A stretch of 63,274 bases of DNA from Sedimentisphaerales bacterium (GTDB taxonomy: Bacteria > Planctomycetota > Phycisphaerae > Sedimentisphaerales > Anaerobacaceae), in NCBI GenBank assembly GCA_016932095.1, contig JAFGDN010000038.1, forward strand, positions 1-63,274, written 5' to 3'. A program made the position numbers and the translations under genes. A model generated the notes under the pieces. The model was not told where the DNA came from, did not search any database, and saw nothing but the letters and a program-made list of their open reading frames with translations. Positions 31,739 to 41,774 of the stretch are shown here, piece after piece. The first letter of the stretch is position 1. Each line of letters opens with the position of its first letter.

Positions 31739-34105
31739 ATGGAAAAGGTCTTATCGGCAAGGGAACTCAAACTGATGGACGCCTACTGGCGTGCGGCGAA
31801 TTATCTGTCCGTCGGGCAGATTTACCTGTATGACAACCCATTGCTCAAAGAGCCGCTGAAACTCAAGCATATAAAACCGCGTTTGCTGGGTCATTGGGGG
31901 ACTTCGCCGGGTTTGAATTTTATTTACGTTCACCTCAACCGGGTCATAAAAAAATACGACCTGAATATGATTTATATCGCCGGCCCCGGTCACGGTGGGC
32001 CTGCGCTTGTGGCAAACACGTACCTGGAACAAACGTACAGCGAGGTATATCCCAATATTACGCGGGACGCCGACGGGATGAAGAAGCTGTTCAGGCAGTT
32101 TTCATTTCCAGGCGGTATTCCCAGTCACGTCGCGCCCGAAACCCCCGGCTCGATACACGAGGGCGGCGAGCTGGGCTATTCGCTCTCACACGCCTTCGGC
32201 GCCGCATTCGATAATCCCGACCTCGTCGTCGCCTGCGTTATAGGGGACGGCGAGGCCGAGACGGGGCCATTAGCTACGTCGTGGCATTCCAATAAATTTC
32301 TCAATCCCGAGCGCGACGGCGCGGTTGTGCCTATCCTGCATCTCAACGGCTACAAAATCGCCAACCCGACAATACTGGGCCGGCTTAAGGATAATGAGCT
32401 GGAAAACCTGTTTGTCGGCTATGGCTACAAACCCTATTTCGTGGAAGGGTCGAAGCCGAGCCAGATGCACGAATTAATGGCGGCGACTTTGGATAAAATA
32501 ATCGGAGATATTCGAATCGTTCAGGCGGATGCGCGCAACGGCGGAAAGGCGAAACGTCCTCAATGGCCTATGATAATTCTTCGAAGCCCGAAGGGCTGGA
32601 CCGGTCCTAAGGAGGTTGACGGATTGAAGACCGAGGGTTTCTGGCGCTCGCACCAGGTCCCGCTGGCAGAGCTGAAAACGAAACCACAGCATATCAAGCT
32701 GCTCGAAAAGTGGATGAAAAGTTACAGGCCGGACGAACTTTTCGATAAAAACGGCAAATTGCTTGCGGAAATTGCCGAGCTTGCCCCGAAAGGCGAACGC
32801 CGGATGGGGGCCAATCCTAATGCCAACGGCGGGCTGTTGCTCAAAGACCTCAAGATGCCTGACTTTCGCGATTATGCAGTTAAAGTTCCAGCCCCGGGCC
32901 AGGTTAGCACGGAGGCAACCCGCATTATGGGGGCGTTCCTGCGTGATATAATGAAGCTTAATGAGGAACGGAGAAATTTCAGGGTCTTTGGCCCCGATGA
33001 GACGGCCTCGAACCGGCTGGGCGAGCTTTTCAAGGAAACCGACAGGACGTGGATGGAGGACAAAATTCCGGAAGATGACCACCTTTCGCCAAGCGGCCGG
33101 GTTATGGAAATCCTCAGCGAGCATACCTGCCAGGGCTGGCTGGAGGGTTACCTGCTCACGGGCAGGCACGGCCTGTTTTCCTGCTATGAGGCGTTCATTC
33201 ATATCATCGATTCGATGTTCAATCAGCACGCCAAGTGGCTCAAGGTTACGACAACAGAAATTCCCTGGCGAAGGCCGATTGCCTCGCTGAATTACCTGCT
33301 GACGTCGCACGTCTGGCGGCAGGACCATAATGGTTTCAGCCATCAGGACCCCGGGTTTATAGACCACGTCGCGAATAAAAAGGCCGATATTGTCAGGGTG
33401 TATTTTCCTCCCGACGCCAATACGCTTCTGTCGGTAACCGACCATTGTCTTCGCAGCAGAGATTACGTGAACGTGATTGTGGCGGGTAAGCAGCCCAATC
33501 CCCAGTGGCTTACTATGGATGAGGCCGTAAAGCATTGCACGTCGGGTATCGGTATATGGGAATGGGCAAGCAATGACAAGGGGGGGCAGCCCGACGTGGT
33601 TATGGCCTGCTGCGGCGATATACCGACGCTGGAGACGCTGGCCGCCGTCGATATTCTCAGGGAGCTGATTCCCGAGCTGAAGGTTCGCGTCGTAAACGTT
33701 GTTGACCTTATGACGCTTCAGCCCAAGGAAGAGCACCCTCACGGCCTTTCAAATTACGAATTCGACACGCTTTTTACACCCGATAAACCCGTCATTTTCG
33801 CCTATCACGGTTACCCCCTGCTCATACACAGAATGACCTATCGCAGGACCAACCACGACAATATTCACGTTCGCGGCTACAAGGAAGAAGGCACTACAAC
33901 CACACCTTTCGATATGCTTGTCAGAAACAACCTCGACCGTTATGACCTGGTGGCGGACGTCGTTCACCGTGTTCCAAAGCTGGGCTATATGGCCGCCTAC
34001 ACGAGACAGTTCGTCCGCGACAAGCTCATAGACCACAGGCAATACATTGTCAAATACGGCGAGGATATGCCCGAGATTCGGGACTGGATTTGGAGGGGGA
34101 AATGA
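31739..34105 (+). CDS. xfp: Xylulose-5-phosphate/fructose-6-phosphate phosphoketolase
   Basis: Thiamine-diphosphate enzyme splitting xylulose 5-phosphate (or fructose 6-phosphate) with phosphate into acetyl phosphate and glyceraldehyde 3-phosphate (or erythrose 4-phosphate). The 788 residues fit the family. Seen: [39 protein letters not shown] (TPP motif), PDETASNRL, and [22 protein letters not shown] 31739 follows GGAGG by seven bases; a 21-residue upstream extension of the frame is not used by homologues. The ackA start codon overlaps its stop codon (ATGA), coupling production of acetyl phosphate to its use for ATP. Confidence 0.96.
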   Translation: MEKVLSARELKLMDAYWRAANYLSVGQIYLYDNPLLKEPLKLKHIKPRLLGHWGTSPGLNFIYVHLNRVIKKYDLNMIYIAGPGHGGPALVANTYLEQTYSEVYPNITRDADGMKKLFRQFSFPGGIPSHVAPETPGSIHEGGELGYSLSHAFGAAFDNPDLVVACVIGDGEAETGPLATSWHSNKFLNPERDGAVVPILHLNGYKIANPTILGRLKDNELENLFVGYGYKPYFVEGSKPSQMHELMAATLDKIIGDIRIVQADARNGGKAKRPQWPMIILRSPKGWTGPKEVDGLKTEGFWRSHQVPLAELKTKPQHIKLLEKWMKSYRPDELFDKNGKLLAEIAELAPKGERRMGANPNANGGLLLKDLKMPDFRDYAVKVPAPGQVSTEATRIMGAFLRDIMKLNEERRNFRVFGPDETASNRLGELFKETDRTWMEDKIPEDDHLSPSGRVMEILSEHTCQGWLEGYLLTGRHGLFSCYEAFIHIIDSMFNQHAKWLKVTTTEIPWRRPIASLNYLLTSHVWRQDHNGFSHQDPGFIDHVANKKADIVRVYFPPDANTLLSVTDHCLRSRDYVNVIVAGKQPNPQWLTMDEAVKHCTSGIGIWEWASNDKGGQPDVVMACCGDIPTLETLAAVDILRELIPELKVRVVNVVDLMTLQPKEEHPHGLSNYEFDTLFTPDKPVIFAYHGYPLLIHRMTYRRTNHDNIHVRGYKEEGTTTTPFDMLVRNNLDRYDLVADVVHRVPKLGYMAAYTRQFVRDKLIDHRQYIVKYGEDMPEIRDWIWRGK

Positions 34106-35280
34106 AAATACTTTCAATAAATACCGGCAGCTCTTCGATAAAGTGCGCCTTGTTTGAAATGCCGCAGGAACAAGTCCTGATGAAGGTTTCCATTGACCGC
34201 ATAGGCCGAAATGATTCCGTAGTTTGCATCGAATCGGGGCAATTGCGGCAAAACTTCAATCTTGCTGTAAGTGATTATCATCGGGGAGTCGAGCTGTTCT
34301 TAAAGGCATTAACCGCGAAAAAAATGTGCGTATTGACCGATACCGACCAGATTGAGGCCATTGGCCACAGGGTCGTTCACGGCGGTATGAAATTCTCAAA
34401 AGCCGAGGTCATTAATGATGAGGTTATGACGGCCATAAGAGAATACGCCGAATTGGTCCCGCTGCACGGCTTTGCGAATATCGACGCGATTGAGTCGTGC
34501 CGGCGTTTGCTGCCGAATCGGCCCAACGTCGCCGTATTTGATACCGCCTTATACCACGACCTGCCGGCCAGGGCGTATCTTTACGGCCTGCCAATTGAAA
34601 TGTATCAAAAACACGGGATTCGCAGGTACGGCTTTCACGGCATAAACCACGGCTACGTCGCGAAAGAGGCCGCCCGGCTGATTGATAAACCCCTTGAAGA
34701 GCTTCGGCTGGTTACCTGCCATCTCGGAAACGGTTCATCCATAACCGCTTTTAAGAACGGCAACGCCGTTGACACCTCGATGGGCTTTACGCCTATCGAG
34801 GGCGTCCTTATGGGAACTCGCCCCGGCGACCTCGATGCGGGTGTGCCGATTTATATTTTGAAGCATTTGGGCTTGAGTGTCAACCAGCTTGAAGAATTAC
34901 TCAATAAAGAAAGCGGCCTGAAAGGCCTTTGCGGTAAAAGCGATATGCGGGACGTTATATCACTGGCTGACAAGGGCAACGAGCAGGCCATAAACGCCCT
35001 CGATAGTTTTGTATATCGAATCCAGAAATATATCGGCTCGTACGCCGCCTCTCTGGACGGCCTCGACGCGATAGTATTTACCGCCGGCATAGGCGAAAAC
35101 AGCCCGATATTACGCCAAAAAATACTTGCCCCTTTCGCCTATCTCAGCGTCAGAATCAATGAAGAGAAGAATCAAACAAACGCGCCGATATTCTCAAGGG
35201 AAGATTCTTCCGTTTACGCTATGACAATTCCCGCCAATGAAGAATTAGCCATAGCCCGCGAAGCGTTTGGTCTGGTCTGA
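34102..35280 (+). CDS. ackA: Acetate kinase
   Basis: Converts acetyl phosphate and ADP to acetate and ATP. The 392 residues carry the two signature motifs: [18 protein letters not shown] at the N-terminus and the second region [15 protein letters not shown]. Also seen are [27 protein letters not shown], the catalytic RPGDLDAG and [10 protein letters not shown]. The start at 34102 is fixed by GGAGGGGG about three to seven bases upstream and by the ATGA overlap with xfp; an upstream TTG extension of four codons is unnecessary. With xfp it forms a two-gene energy-conserving bypass. Confidence 0.97.
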   Translation: MKILSINTGSSSIKCALFEMPQEQVLMKVSIDRIGRNDSVVCIESGQLRQNFNLAVSDYHRGVELFLKALTAKKMCVLTDTDQIEAIGHRVVHGGMKFSKAEVINDEVMTAIREYAELVPLHGFANIDAIESCRRLLPNRPNVAVFDTALYHDLPARAYLYGLPIEMYQKHGIRRYGFHGINHGYVAKEAARLIDKPLEELRLVTCHLGNGSSITAFKNGNAVDTSMGFTPIEGVLMGTRPGDLDAGVPIYILKHLGLSVNQLEELLNKESGLKGLCGKSDMRDVISLADKGNEQAINALDSFVYRIQKYIGSYAASLDGLDAIVFTAGIGENSPILRQKILAPFAYLSVRINEEKNQTNAPIFSREDSSVYAMTIPANEELAIAREAFGLV

Positions 35281-35324
35281 ATAGCCGGTGAAGGTCGCTG
35301 TTAATTTCGGCGTCAGTCGGTGTG

Positions 35325-35558
35325 TTAAACGACGTTGACTTTTCGGCCGGCGAACTCAACTTTGCCGGGAGCAGTCGCGAAAAGCGTGTAATCCCTGCCT
35401 AACTGGACGTTTTTGCCGGGGAAGAACTTGGTTCCGCACTGCCGGACGATTATACCGCCTGTCTTAACAACCTCGCCCGAATACAGCTTCACACTTCTGT
35501 ATTTTGGGTTGCTGTCTCTGCCGTTTCTCGAAGACCCTTGTCCCTTTTTATGTGCCAT
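35325..35558 (-). CDS. rpmA: 50S ribosomal protein bL27
   Basis: 77 residues with the universal start [20 protein letters not shown], then [28 protein letters not shown] and GKVEFAG. The N-terminal [11 protein letters not shown] reaches the peptidyl-transferase centre. The gene usually follows rplU (bL21), which is not next to it here; it stands alone on the minus strand between ackA (convergent) and a repeat-bearing spacer. Confidence 0.97.
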   Translation of the reverse strand: MAHKKGQGSSRNGRDSNPKYRSVKLYSGEVVKTGGIIVRQCGTKFFPGKNVQLGRDYTLFATAPGKVEFAGRKVNVV

Positions 35559-35755
35559 AAAAACCTCGTTTTTCGTCTATCGGTTACGCTGCTTGTTTCG
35601 TATTGTGTCGTGCGTGATGCGTATTGAGCCCCCATTTATCAGGATTCGCGCTACGCAGGACGCAATACGCACGACGATAGTAATGATACGATACATAAGG
35701 CCTTTTGTCCAGCGTTTCTTAACTGGAAAATAGAAAATAACAAACCATAAAATGC
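35559..35755. other. Spacer upstream of rpmA with a dispersed-type repeat
   Basis: Around 35605-35680, TCGTGCGTGATGCGTATTG and CGCAATACGCACGACGA form an imperfect inverted repeat with CGCTACGCAGGACG between. No gene is seen. Confidence 0.5.
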
Positions 35756-36451
35756 TTACTGTTCTGCCTCGATGATTTGCTTCATTTGCATAACGGAAAC
35801 CAGGCCTTCGGTCGCTAACTTGATTTTGCCCTGCGGGTCGATATAAAAACTGCAGGGGATGCCTGTGATGTAGTTATAGGGGCGCGGCAAGGCCGACATA
35901 TCGACCGAGACCACCGTATAGCTCATAAGCGGGTTATCTTCGACATACTCCCTGACCATTTCAGTCGAGTTTCTCGGGTTGTCATAGGATATTGCCAGTA
36001 TAGCTAACTGGTCTTGCGGGTAGGTCTTTCGCAGCTCGTATAAATGGGGGATTTCCATTTTACACGGCCTGCACCAGGTTGCCCAGAATACAAGCATTAC
36101 GTTTCGGCCTTTGTAATCGCTTAGCGTGTGCGATTTACCGGTTATATCGGTTACTGTAAAGTCGGGGCTTTGCTCGCCGTACCAGTTCATATAAATCGGC
36201 GCCCAGCCCCTCCTTGTGGCGATGATTCTGCCGAGGGTTGGCTTGGCGCTGTCTGGCGGTGGGGTAACAGGTTTTACAATGGCAGCCGATGTTGTGGAGG
36301 AGGGCGGCTCGGCCGGTTGAGACGGGACGGTTTTGTTGGGTTCAGCCCCGTCCTCTTTTGGCTGCGGGTCATCTTTACAGCCGGTTATTTGGCCGATACA
36401 AAACGCGGCTGTTACGAATAAAATTGATAATCTGATTTTACCAACAAACAT
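35756..36451 (-). CDS. TlpA/ResA-like thioredoxin-fold lipoprotein
   Basis: 231 residues exported across the inner membrane. The signal peptide ends at QITGC, a reasonable lipobox, so it is probably lipid-anchored. A Pro/Ser-rich linker (about 25-75) follows, then a thioredoxin domain with FWATWCRPCKMEIPHL: CxxC is Cys-Arg-Pro-Cys near residue 130. It then shows the cis-Pro loop near YNYITGIPCSFYID. Such proteins reduce apo-cytochrome heme sites or other envelope disulfides. The ATG at 36451 with AAAGAG upstream is preferred over a TTG eight codons earlier. Divergent from the esterase gene. Confidence 0.8.
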   Translation of the reverse strand: MFVGKIRLSILFVTAAFCIGQITGCKDDPQPKEDGAEPNKTVPSQPAEPPSSTTSAAIVKPVTPPPDSAKPTLGRIIATRRGWAPIYMNWYGEQSPDFTVTDITGKSHTLSDYKGRNVMLVFWATWCRPCKMEIPHLYELRKTYPQDQLAILAISYDNPRNSTEMVREYVEDNPLMSYTVVSVDMSALPRPYNYITGIPCSFYIDPQGKIKLATEGLVSVMQMKQIIEAEQ

Positions 36452-36627
36452 TTTTGCTCTTTCTTTTTTGTGCAATTATACGAATTATCGTCGTTAAATA
36501 AAGCCAAAACCGGCTGCATTGTTATCGTTTATAGCGCTTTGCTTCAAACGATACGGGAGGGTATAATACATCCCCATTAAACGAATGTTTTTATAACTAC
36601 TTATTGACTCATTAAGGGATTCGGGAA

Positions 36628-38211
36628 ATGATTCGCAGTAACAGACGGTCAATTGCACTTTTGGTGTTCATTATTCTTACTTTGAGCGGTTTTTCGTCCG
36701 CCGACGTGCGGTTGCCATCGGTTATAGGCGATAATATGGTCCTGCAGCAGGGGATGGAGGTGCCGATATGGGGATGGGCTGACCCCTGCGAGCAGGTTAC
36801 GGTTACGGCAAACTGGGGAAGCGAAAAATGGGAAGCGACAGCCGGCCAGGATGGCAGGTGGCTGGTGAAGATACAGCCCCCGCGTCTTCTTGTCGAAGAC
36901 AAGAGCGGGGGCGGGCCATACGAGATGAACATATCGGGTAAAAATACCCTTTCATTGAAGAATATTCTCGTTGGCGAGGTATGGGTTTGTTCCGGGCAGT
37001 CGAATATGGAATGGCCTTTAAGCCGGGCGGACAACGCCGGGCAGGAGGTAAATGAGGCCAATTATCCGCAGATTCGATTGTTTACGGTAGGCAGAAAGGT
37101 GTCATATACGCCGATGAAAAATTGCAGGGGAAGCTGGAAGGTATGCAATCCGCAATCGGCGGTGGCGTTTTCGGCGGTCGGATATTTCTTCGGCAGGGAG
37201 CTGCATAAAGAGCTTAATGTTCCGATTGGCCTGATAAAGGCAGCGGTGGGCGGAACGCCCGTCGAATCCTGGATGAGCAGGGAGTATCTCGAGGCGGACG
37301 CTGATTTTCAGCCGATTCTAAGGCGATATGAGGAAACAGCCGCTCACTTTCCCGAACTATACAGGAAGTATCAGTTAGAAAAGAAGAATTATCAGCGAAT
37401 GGCGGGCCAGATGAAGCGCGAGGGTAAGCCGGTCCCGCAGAGGCCCGATTTTCAGGAGCCGATAGGCCCCAATCATCCCTACTCGCCGACGGGTCTTTAT
37501 AACGGGATGATAATTCCTATTATTCCTAAGGGTATTCGAGGTGTAATATGGTATCAGGGCGAGTCCAACGCGGGACGGGCGGAGCAGTATCGAACGCTGT
37601 TTCCCGCGATGATTAAAAACTGGAGAGAGAAGTGGGGCCATGGCGATTTCCCGTTTTTATATGTTCAGCTCGCAAACTGGCAGCAAGCCGAGCCGTTGCC
37701 GAAGGAAAACGACTGGGCGGAGTTACGCGAGGCGCAACTGATGACGCTTTCAGTGCCGAATACCGGTATGGCGGTGGCGATAGACATAGGCGATGCGAAC
37801 AGTATTCACCCGACAAATAAGCAGGACGTCGGCAAGCGTCTCGCCTTATGGGCTTTGGCAAAGACATACAATAAGGACGTGGTATATTCGGGACCGCTTT
37901 ACAAATATATGGGAGTCGAGGGCAATAAGGCAATCCTTCATTTTGACCACGTGAATGGCGGACTTATAGTTAAAGGGGGCGAACAACTGAAAGGTTTCGC
38001 GATAGCAGGGCAGGATAAAAAATTCCTCTGGGCGGACGCCAAAGTCGAGGGCGACACAGTTGTTGTAAGTTCAGACAAGGTGGTTGAGCCGGTTGCGGTG
38101 CGTTACGGCTGGGCGATTAATCCCGTGTGCAACCTGTATAACAAAGCCGGCCTGCCCGCATCGCCGTTCAGGACCGATGACTGGCCGGGCCTGACGGACA
38201 AACAAAGATAG
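36628..38211 (+). CDS. Secreted sialate O-acetylesterase-like protein
   Basis: 527 residues with a signal peptide (about 1-26, cleavage after SSA). The SGNH hydrolase layout is clear: GQSNMEWPLSRA (catalytic Ser of block I), GGTPVESW, VIWYQGESNA, and a C-terminal region with DIGDANSIHPTNKQDVGKRLA, whose Asp/His (HPTNK) complete the triad. The N-terminal 75 residues form the jelly-roll front domain of the family (RLPSVIGDNMVLQQG). Predicted to remove acetyl groups from sialic acid or plant/algal polysaccharides outside the cell. Next to the thioredoxin-like gene, but no other carbohydrate gene until the GH27 at 41775. Confidence 0.85.
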   Translation: MIRSNRRSIALLVFIILTLSGFSSADVRLPSVIGDNMVLQQGMEVPIWGWADPCEQVTVTANWGSEKWEATAGQDGRWLVKIQPPRLLVEDKSGGGPYEMNISGKNTLSLKNILVGEVWVCSGQSNMEWPLSRADNAGQEVNEANYPQIRLFTVGRKVSYTPMKNCRGSWKVCNPQSAVAFSAVGYFFGRELHKELNVPIGLIKAAVGGTPVESWMSREYLEADADFQPILRRYEETAAHFPELYRKYQLEKKNYQRMAGQMKREGKPVPQRPDFQEPIGPNHPYSPTGLYNGMIIPIIPKGIRGVIWYQGESNAGRAEQYRTLFPAMIKNWREKWGHGDFPFLYVQLANWQQAEPLPKENDWAELREAQLMTLSVPNTGMAVAIDIGDANSIHPTNKQDVGKRLALWALAKTYNKDVVYSGPLYKYMGVEGNKAILHFDHVNGGLIVKGGEQLKGFAIAGQDKKFLWADAKVEGDTVVVSSDKVVEPVAVRYGWAINPVCNLYNKAGLPASPFRTDDWPGLTDKQR

Positions 38212-38317
38212 TATGTTGAAAAAATCGAACGCATATCTTATCATTGTTTCGCTTTTGCTTATCCAATGCCCTTTCAATCGCTCATCATGGTTTTTGAAAT
38301 AATTTGTTGATGAGGAA

Positions 38318-40021
38318 ATGATGGAAATTTTTAAGCAGTTTATAACGCTGCAGCAGGGTTTTAACTTTCTGCTGATGATTGGCATAGCGGTTTTTGGCGG
38401 GACCGTCGGGGCGAAGATGTTTCAACGGTTTCGCATCCCGCAGGTGGTCGGCTACGTGGCTATCGGGCTTGTCCTCGGCCCACTGCTGAAGATAATCCCG
38501 CCGGATGCAATCAAGTCGCTTGAGCCGTTCAATATTTTTGCCATCGGGACTATTGGTTTTCTCGTCGGCGGAGAGTTAAAACGGGAGATATTCGTCAAGT
38601 TCGGCAAACAGGTTCCTATAATACTGTTTTTTGAGGGTGTAACCGCCTTTGTCCTCGTGGGGGTTTTGAGCTTTTTCGTGATGCGGCGCTTCGACAACTG
38701 GCAAATGGCTTTGGCGGTAGCGGTAGTTTTCGGCGCTATATGTTCAGCGACTGACCCCGCGTCAACAATTGCCGTTTTGTGGGAATATAAAGCCAGGGGA
38801 CCTTTGACGGCTATGATTACCGCGATTGTTACGCTCGATGATGCGCTGGCACTGTTCCTTTATGCCCTCAGCATCAGTGTAGCCGGAGTTATTACCGGGC
38901 ATCAGGAAGTCGGTCTGTTATCGGCGCTGGCAGGCGTCCTTTATGAAATCCTTGGCGCTTTGGCGGTTGGCGGAGTGGCGGGACTCGGGATGGCCTGGCT
39001 TGTTAAGCGCGTGGAAAACGCCGACAAAATGCTCCACATTATGGTTAGCTCCGTGATGATTGTGATTGGTCTGGCGATGGGTCTTAAAGTGGACGTGATA
39101 TTGGCCTGTATGGCGTTTGGCGTAGTCCTGGTAAACACTAAATCCAGGAAAGTTGAAATGAGTTTCGACGTGGTGCACCGGTTTTTTACGCCTATGTACG
39201 TGCTGTTTTTTGTTCTTGTCGGCGCGAGAGTCAACATTTCTTATATGGATAAAAAAATATTCTGGCTTGTAATTGCATACGTGGGAGGCAGCATAACCGG
39301 CAAAACCCTCGGCTCCTATGTAGGCGGCCGTTTATCGGGCGCGGTCAAAAGTATCCGGAGGTATCTCGGTTTTTGTCTGTATCCCCAGGGCACAATCGTA
39401 ATAGGGCTTCTTATTATAGCCAGTAACAAGTTTGAAAGCGACGTAAGCTCGATAATGTTGCTGGTTGTTGTAGTTGGGGCCTTCTTACTGCAATTAATAG
39501 GCCCGATAGGCGTAAAATACGGCGCCGGCAGGGCGGGGGAGCTGGGGCTAAACGTTACCGAACAAGACCTCATTAAAACCTGCAGGGTGCGCGAAGTTAT
39601 GGATACAGAGGCGCCCGCGATTGCAGCAGGAGCTTCATTGGCGGAAGTCATCGGGGTATTCAGCAGCACCAGTAATTCTCATTATTCCGTTGTGGACGCC
39701 GACAAAAAGCTGATAGGAGTTATTAACCTTGCGGGTCTGAGAAATACTTTTGCTACAAGGGGGCTTAATGACTGGCTTATAGCGCTGGACCTGGCTGAGC
39801 CGGCCGCAGCTAAAGCGACGCCCGAGGTCAGGTTGTCTGAGGCCCTGGAGAGTATGCAGATGCATGGAATCGATTTTATACCTGTAACCGTTTCCGCCGA
39901 GGATGACAGCTACGTTGGGGCGATTGAAAGCGCCGCTGTTCATCGCCGGATAAGCGCCCAGGTCCTTGCCAGGCAGCGCGAGGCCGACAGCAAGTTCGGG
40001 CTTGGGCCGCAAGAGAGTTAA
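38318..40021 (+). CDS. CPA-family cation/proton antiporter with C-terminal CBS domain
   Basis: 567 residues. The first 390 form 10-12 membrane helices in the Na+/H+ exchanger fold: GYVAIGLVLGPLL, IGFLVGGELKREIF, ATDPAST as the ion-binding Asp (ATDPAS at about 148), and TLDDALALFLYALS. The C-terminal part (about 430-560) has a CBS-like pair (VREVMDTEAPAIAAGASL ... HYSVVDADKKLIGVINLAGL), suggesting regulation by adenine nucleotides. This suits Na+ or K+ export for pH or osmotic control. A second ATG three bases on gives MEIFKQF. Last 21 bases lie before rnpA, maybe co-transcribed. Confidence 0.85.
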   Translation: MMEIFKQFITLQQGFNFLLMIGIAVFGGTVGAKMFQRFRIPQVVGYVAIGLVLGPLLKIIPPDAIKSLEPFNIFAIGTIGFLVGGELKREIFVKFGKQVPIILFFEGVTAFVLVGVLSFFVMRRFDNWQMALAVAVVFGAICSATDPASTIAVLWEYKARGPLTAMITAIVTLDDALALFLYALSISVAGVITGHQEVGLLSALAGVLYEILGALAVGGVAGLGMAWLVKRVENADKMLHIMVSSVMIVIGLAMGLKVDVILACMAFGVVLVNTKSRKVEMSFDVVHRFFTPMYVLFFVLVGARVNISYMDKKIFWLVIAYVGGSITGKTLGSYVGGRLSGAVKSIRRYLGFCLYPQGTIVIGLLIIASNKFESDVSSIMLLVVVVGAFLLQLIGPIGVKYGAGRAGELGLNVTEQDLIKTCRVREVMDTEAPAIAAGASLAEVIGVFSSTSNSHYSVVDADKKLIGVINLAGLRNTFATRGLNDWLIALDLAEPAAAKATPEVRLSEALESMQMHGIDFIPVTVSAEDDSYVGAIESAAVHRRISAQVLARQREADSKFGLGPQES

Positions 40022-40042
40022 AGAGCTGTTTATAATCAGACA

Positions 40043-40408
40043 ATGCGCAGGTTTGCCTTTCCGAAATCCCGTCGCCTTTTGGCGAACAGTCAGTTCAAGA
40101 GCGTTTTCTCAGGGCGTCTATCGGCCCGGGACGAGAATCTCGTCCTGTATGCCCGTGAAAACGGCCTCGGACTTGCCCGCCTCGGTATTTCGCTGAGGAA
40201 ATCCTGCGGCAACGCAGTCGTTCGAAACCGGCTGAAACGGCTGATTCGGGAGGCGTTCAGGCACAATCAGCATATCATACCAGCCGGCTATGATTACGTC
40301 GTAACAATGTCCGGCAGGGCAACGGTCGATTCGGGGGCTTTGAAGCTGGAAGAAGTTCAAAATTCGCTTTTGGCCCTGGCCGCCCGGCTTGCCTCTAAGG
40401 GGGCTTAA
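40043..40408 (+). CDS. rnpA: Ribonuclease P protein component
   Basis: 121 residues with RFAFPKSRRLLANSQFKSVF at the N-terminus, the RNR motif NAVVRNRLKRLIREAFR, and the following HNQHIIPAGYDYVVTMSG. It binds the 5' leader of pre-tRNA with the RNase P RNA. In most bacteria rnpA follows rpmH near oriC; here no rpmH, yidC or dnaA is nearby, so it is displaced. 21 bases after the antiporter. Confidence 0.93.
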   Translation: MRRFAFPKSRRLLANSQFKSVFSGRLSARDENLVLYARENGLGLARLGISLRKSCGNAVVRNRLKRLIREAFRHNQHIIPAGYDYVVTMSGRATVDSGALKLEEVQNSLLALAARLASKGA

Positions 40409-40464
40409 TTTGTAATCCCAGCCGCTTTTGATGCCGATAAATCCATATAGAGAGAGATTGCAGA

Positions 40465-40743
40465 TTGGGTCCTATAAAAGGATTATTTTCGATAGGTTCG
40501 GCTGCGAAACTGGCCGGCGTTTCACGCCAGTCGCTGCAATACTATATTATGGTTGGGTTGCTTGAACCCGCCGACGTAACAAATACAGGCAGAAGATTAT
40601 TCGACCAAAGGTCGGTCGAGCGTATAAAACTCATAAAAAAGCTTAATAAGTCGGGCTATCCTCTCTGGGCGATTCGCGAGCTGTTCCTTGAGGGCAGGAC
40701 CGGAAGGCAAAAGGAAAAAGGTAAAAGGCAAAAAGGAAAATGA
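40465..40743 (+). CDS. MerR-family transcription regulator, short
   Basis: 92 residues of a MerR winged-helix DNA-binding domain: FSIGSAAKLAGVSRQSLQYY, the wing-like TGRRLFDQRSVERIKLIKKL and SGYPLWAIRELF. No effector domain follows. The last 15 residues (GRQKEKGKRQKGK) are encoded by an A-rich AAAAGGCAAAAAGGAAAA-type sequence like the dispersed spacer repeats, so the tail may come from a repeat that ran into the gene. Start is TTG at 40465. The stop overlaps the next ATG (ATGA), coupling it to an MlaD gene. Confidence 0.8.
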   Translation: MGPIKGLFSIGSAAKLAGVSRQSLQYYIMVGLLEPADVTNTGRRLFDQRSVERIKLIKKLNKSGYPLWAIRELFLEGRTGRQKEKGKRQKGK

Positions 40744-41675
40744 GTGATTACGAAACAATGCAGCGAAGACGAAGCTTCATCGTGGGGCTTTTTGTCATGC
40801 TCGCGGTCGTTGCGTTCTTCTGGCTGATTTTCAAGTTCGGCGATTTGCCGATATTCGTAAGCGAAATCAGAAGCTACGAGGTGCGAATCCAGCTTCCAAG
40901 CGCGCCCGGCGTCCAGAAGGATACCCCGGTTCGTTTCTGCGGATACCAGATAGGCAGAGTTACAGATGTCAATCCCCCGCAGGTAATGCGAGACCTCAAG
41001 ACCAGAGAATGGTATCATCAGACGCTGGTAATAGCCAGCATTGACAATCATTTTAAGAATATCCCGGACGTGGTAGAGGTCCGGCTGATGACCCGCGGGC
41101 TTGGCTCAAGTTACATCGAGTTTATCGCCCCGCCGGTTGACGTTCGGGGCGGCAAAGTGCTTGTCGAAGGCAGTTTGCTCCAGGGTTCCACGGGCGTGTC
41201 AAGCGAGTTTTTTCCTGAGCAGACCCAGAGGAAGCTCGATGATTTGATTACCAAAATCACGGTTTTAGCAAACAGTATAAATGATGTCGTCGGCGACGAT
41301 GAAAACAAGAAGAATTTTAAAATGACCCTGAAAAATATATCTTCAGCCAGCGCGGAAGCCAATGACCTCATTTTACAGCTTAAAGACGCCGTCCTCGCGG
41401 GTAAAACAACGCTGCAAAACGCCGACGAGAGGATGGAGCTGATTACGACCTCTCTGGTAAATACCAGCGATAAACTGGGCGAGGTAATGACTCATCTGGA
41501 GCTGATAACAAGCAAGATTAACAATGGTCAGGGGACGGCCGGAAAATTAATAAACGACGGCCGGCTTTATGAGCAGCTTCTCGAAGACAGCCGGCAGGTC
41601 GAGCTGTTTTTGAAAGAGATCAAAACCTTCATAGCAGAATCAAAGGAAAAAGGCCTGCCCCTTAAACTAAAGTAA
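40740..41675 (+). CDS. MlaD/MCE-family lipid transport protein
   Basis: 311 residues with an N-terminal membrane helix (about 10-34), then an MCE domain (about 40-130): YEVRIQLPSAPGVQKDTPVRF, YQIGRVTDVN, VVEVRLMTRGLGSSYIEF. The C-terminal 170 residues are helical coiled coil, as in proteins forming a tube or linker across the periplasm. No MlaE or MlaF partner is adjacent, so its ABC transporter genes must be elsewhere. Likely moves phospholipids or other hydrophobic molecules between membranes. Overlaps the MerR gene by 4 bases. Confidence 0.82.
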   Translation: MSDYETMQRRRSFIVGLFVMLAVVAFFWLIFKFGDLPIFVSEIRSYEVRIQLPSAPGVQKDTPVRFCGYQIGRVTDVNPPQVMRDLKTREWYHQTLVIASIDNHFKNIPDVVEVRLMTRGLGSSYIEFIAPPVDVRGGKVLVEGSLLQGSTGVSSEFFPEQTQRKLDDLITKITVLANSINDVVGDDENKKNFKMTLKNISSASAEANDLILQLKDAVLAGKTTLQNADERMELITTSLVNTSDKLGEVMTHLELITSKINNGQGTAGKLINDGRLYEQLLEDSRQVELFLKEIKTFIAESKEKGLPLKLK

Positions 41676-41774
41676 GTCCCCTCTTTAATACCCCGATAAA
41701 TACGCGGTTCATATTTACAAGGTCGTCGATTGTGTCCGATTTATACAAATGGCTGATTGGTTAAATCACATCTG

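Noticed and set aside
32474-33742. Long open frame on the minus strand inside xfp
   Set aside because: It is an antisense shadow of a strongly supported phosphoketolase gene, with no domain of its own and no ribosome binding site. The same applies to long antisense frames inside hcp (61085-61996), the flavodiiron gene (45157-45993) and the kor genes (55992-56711).
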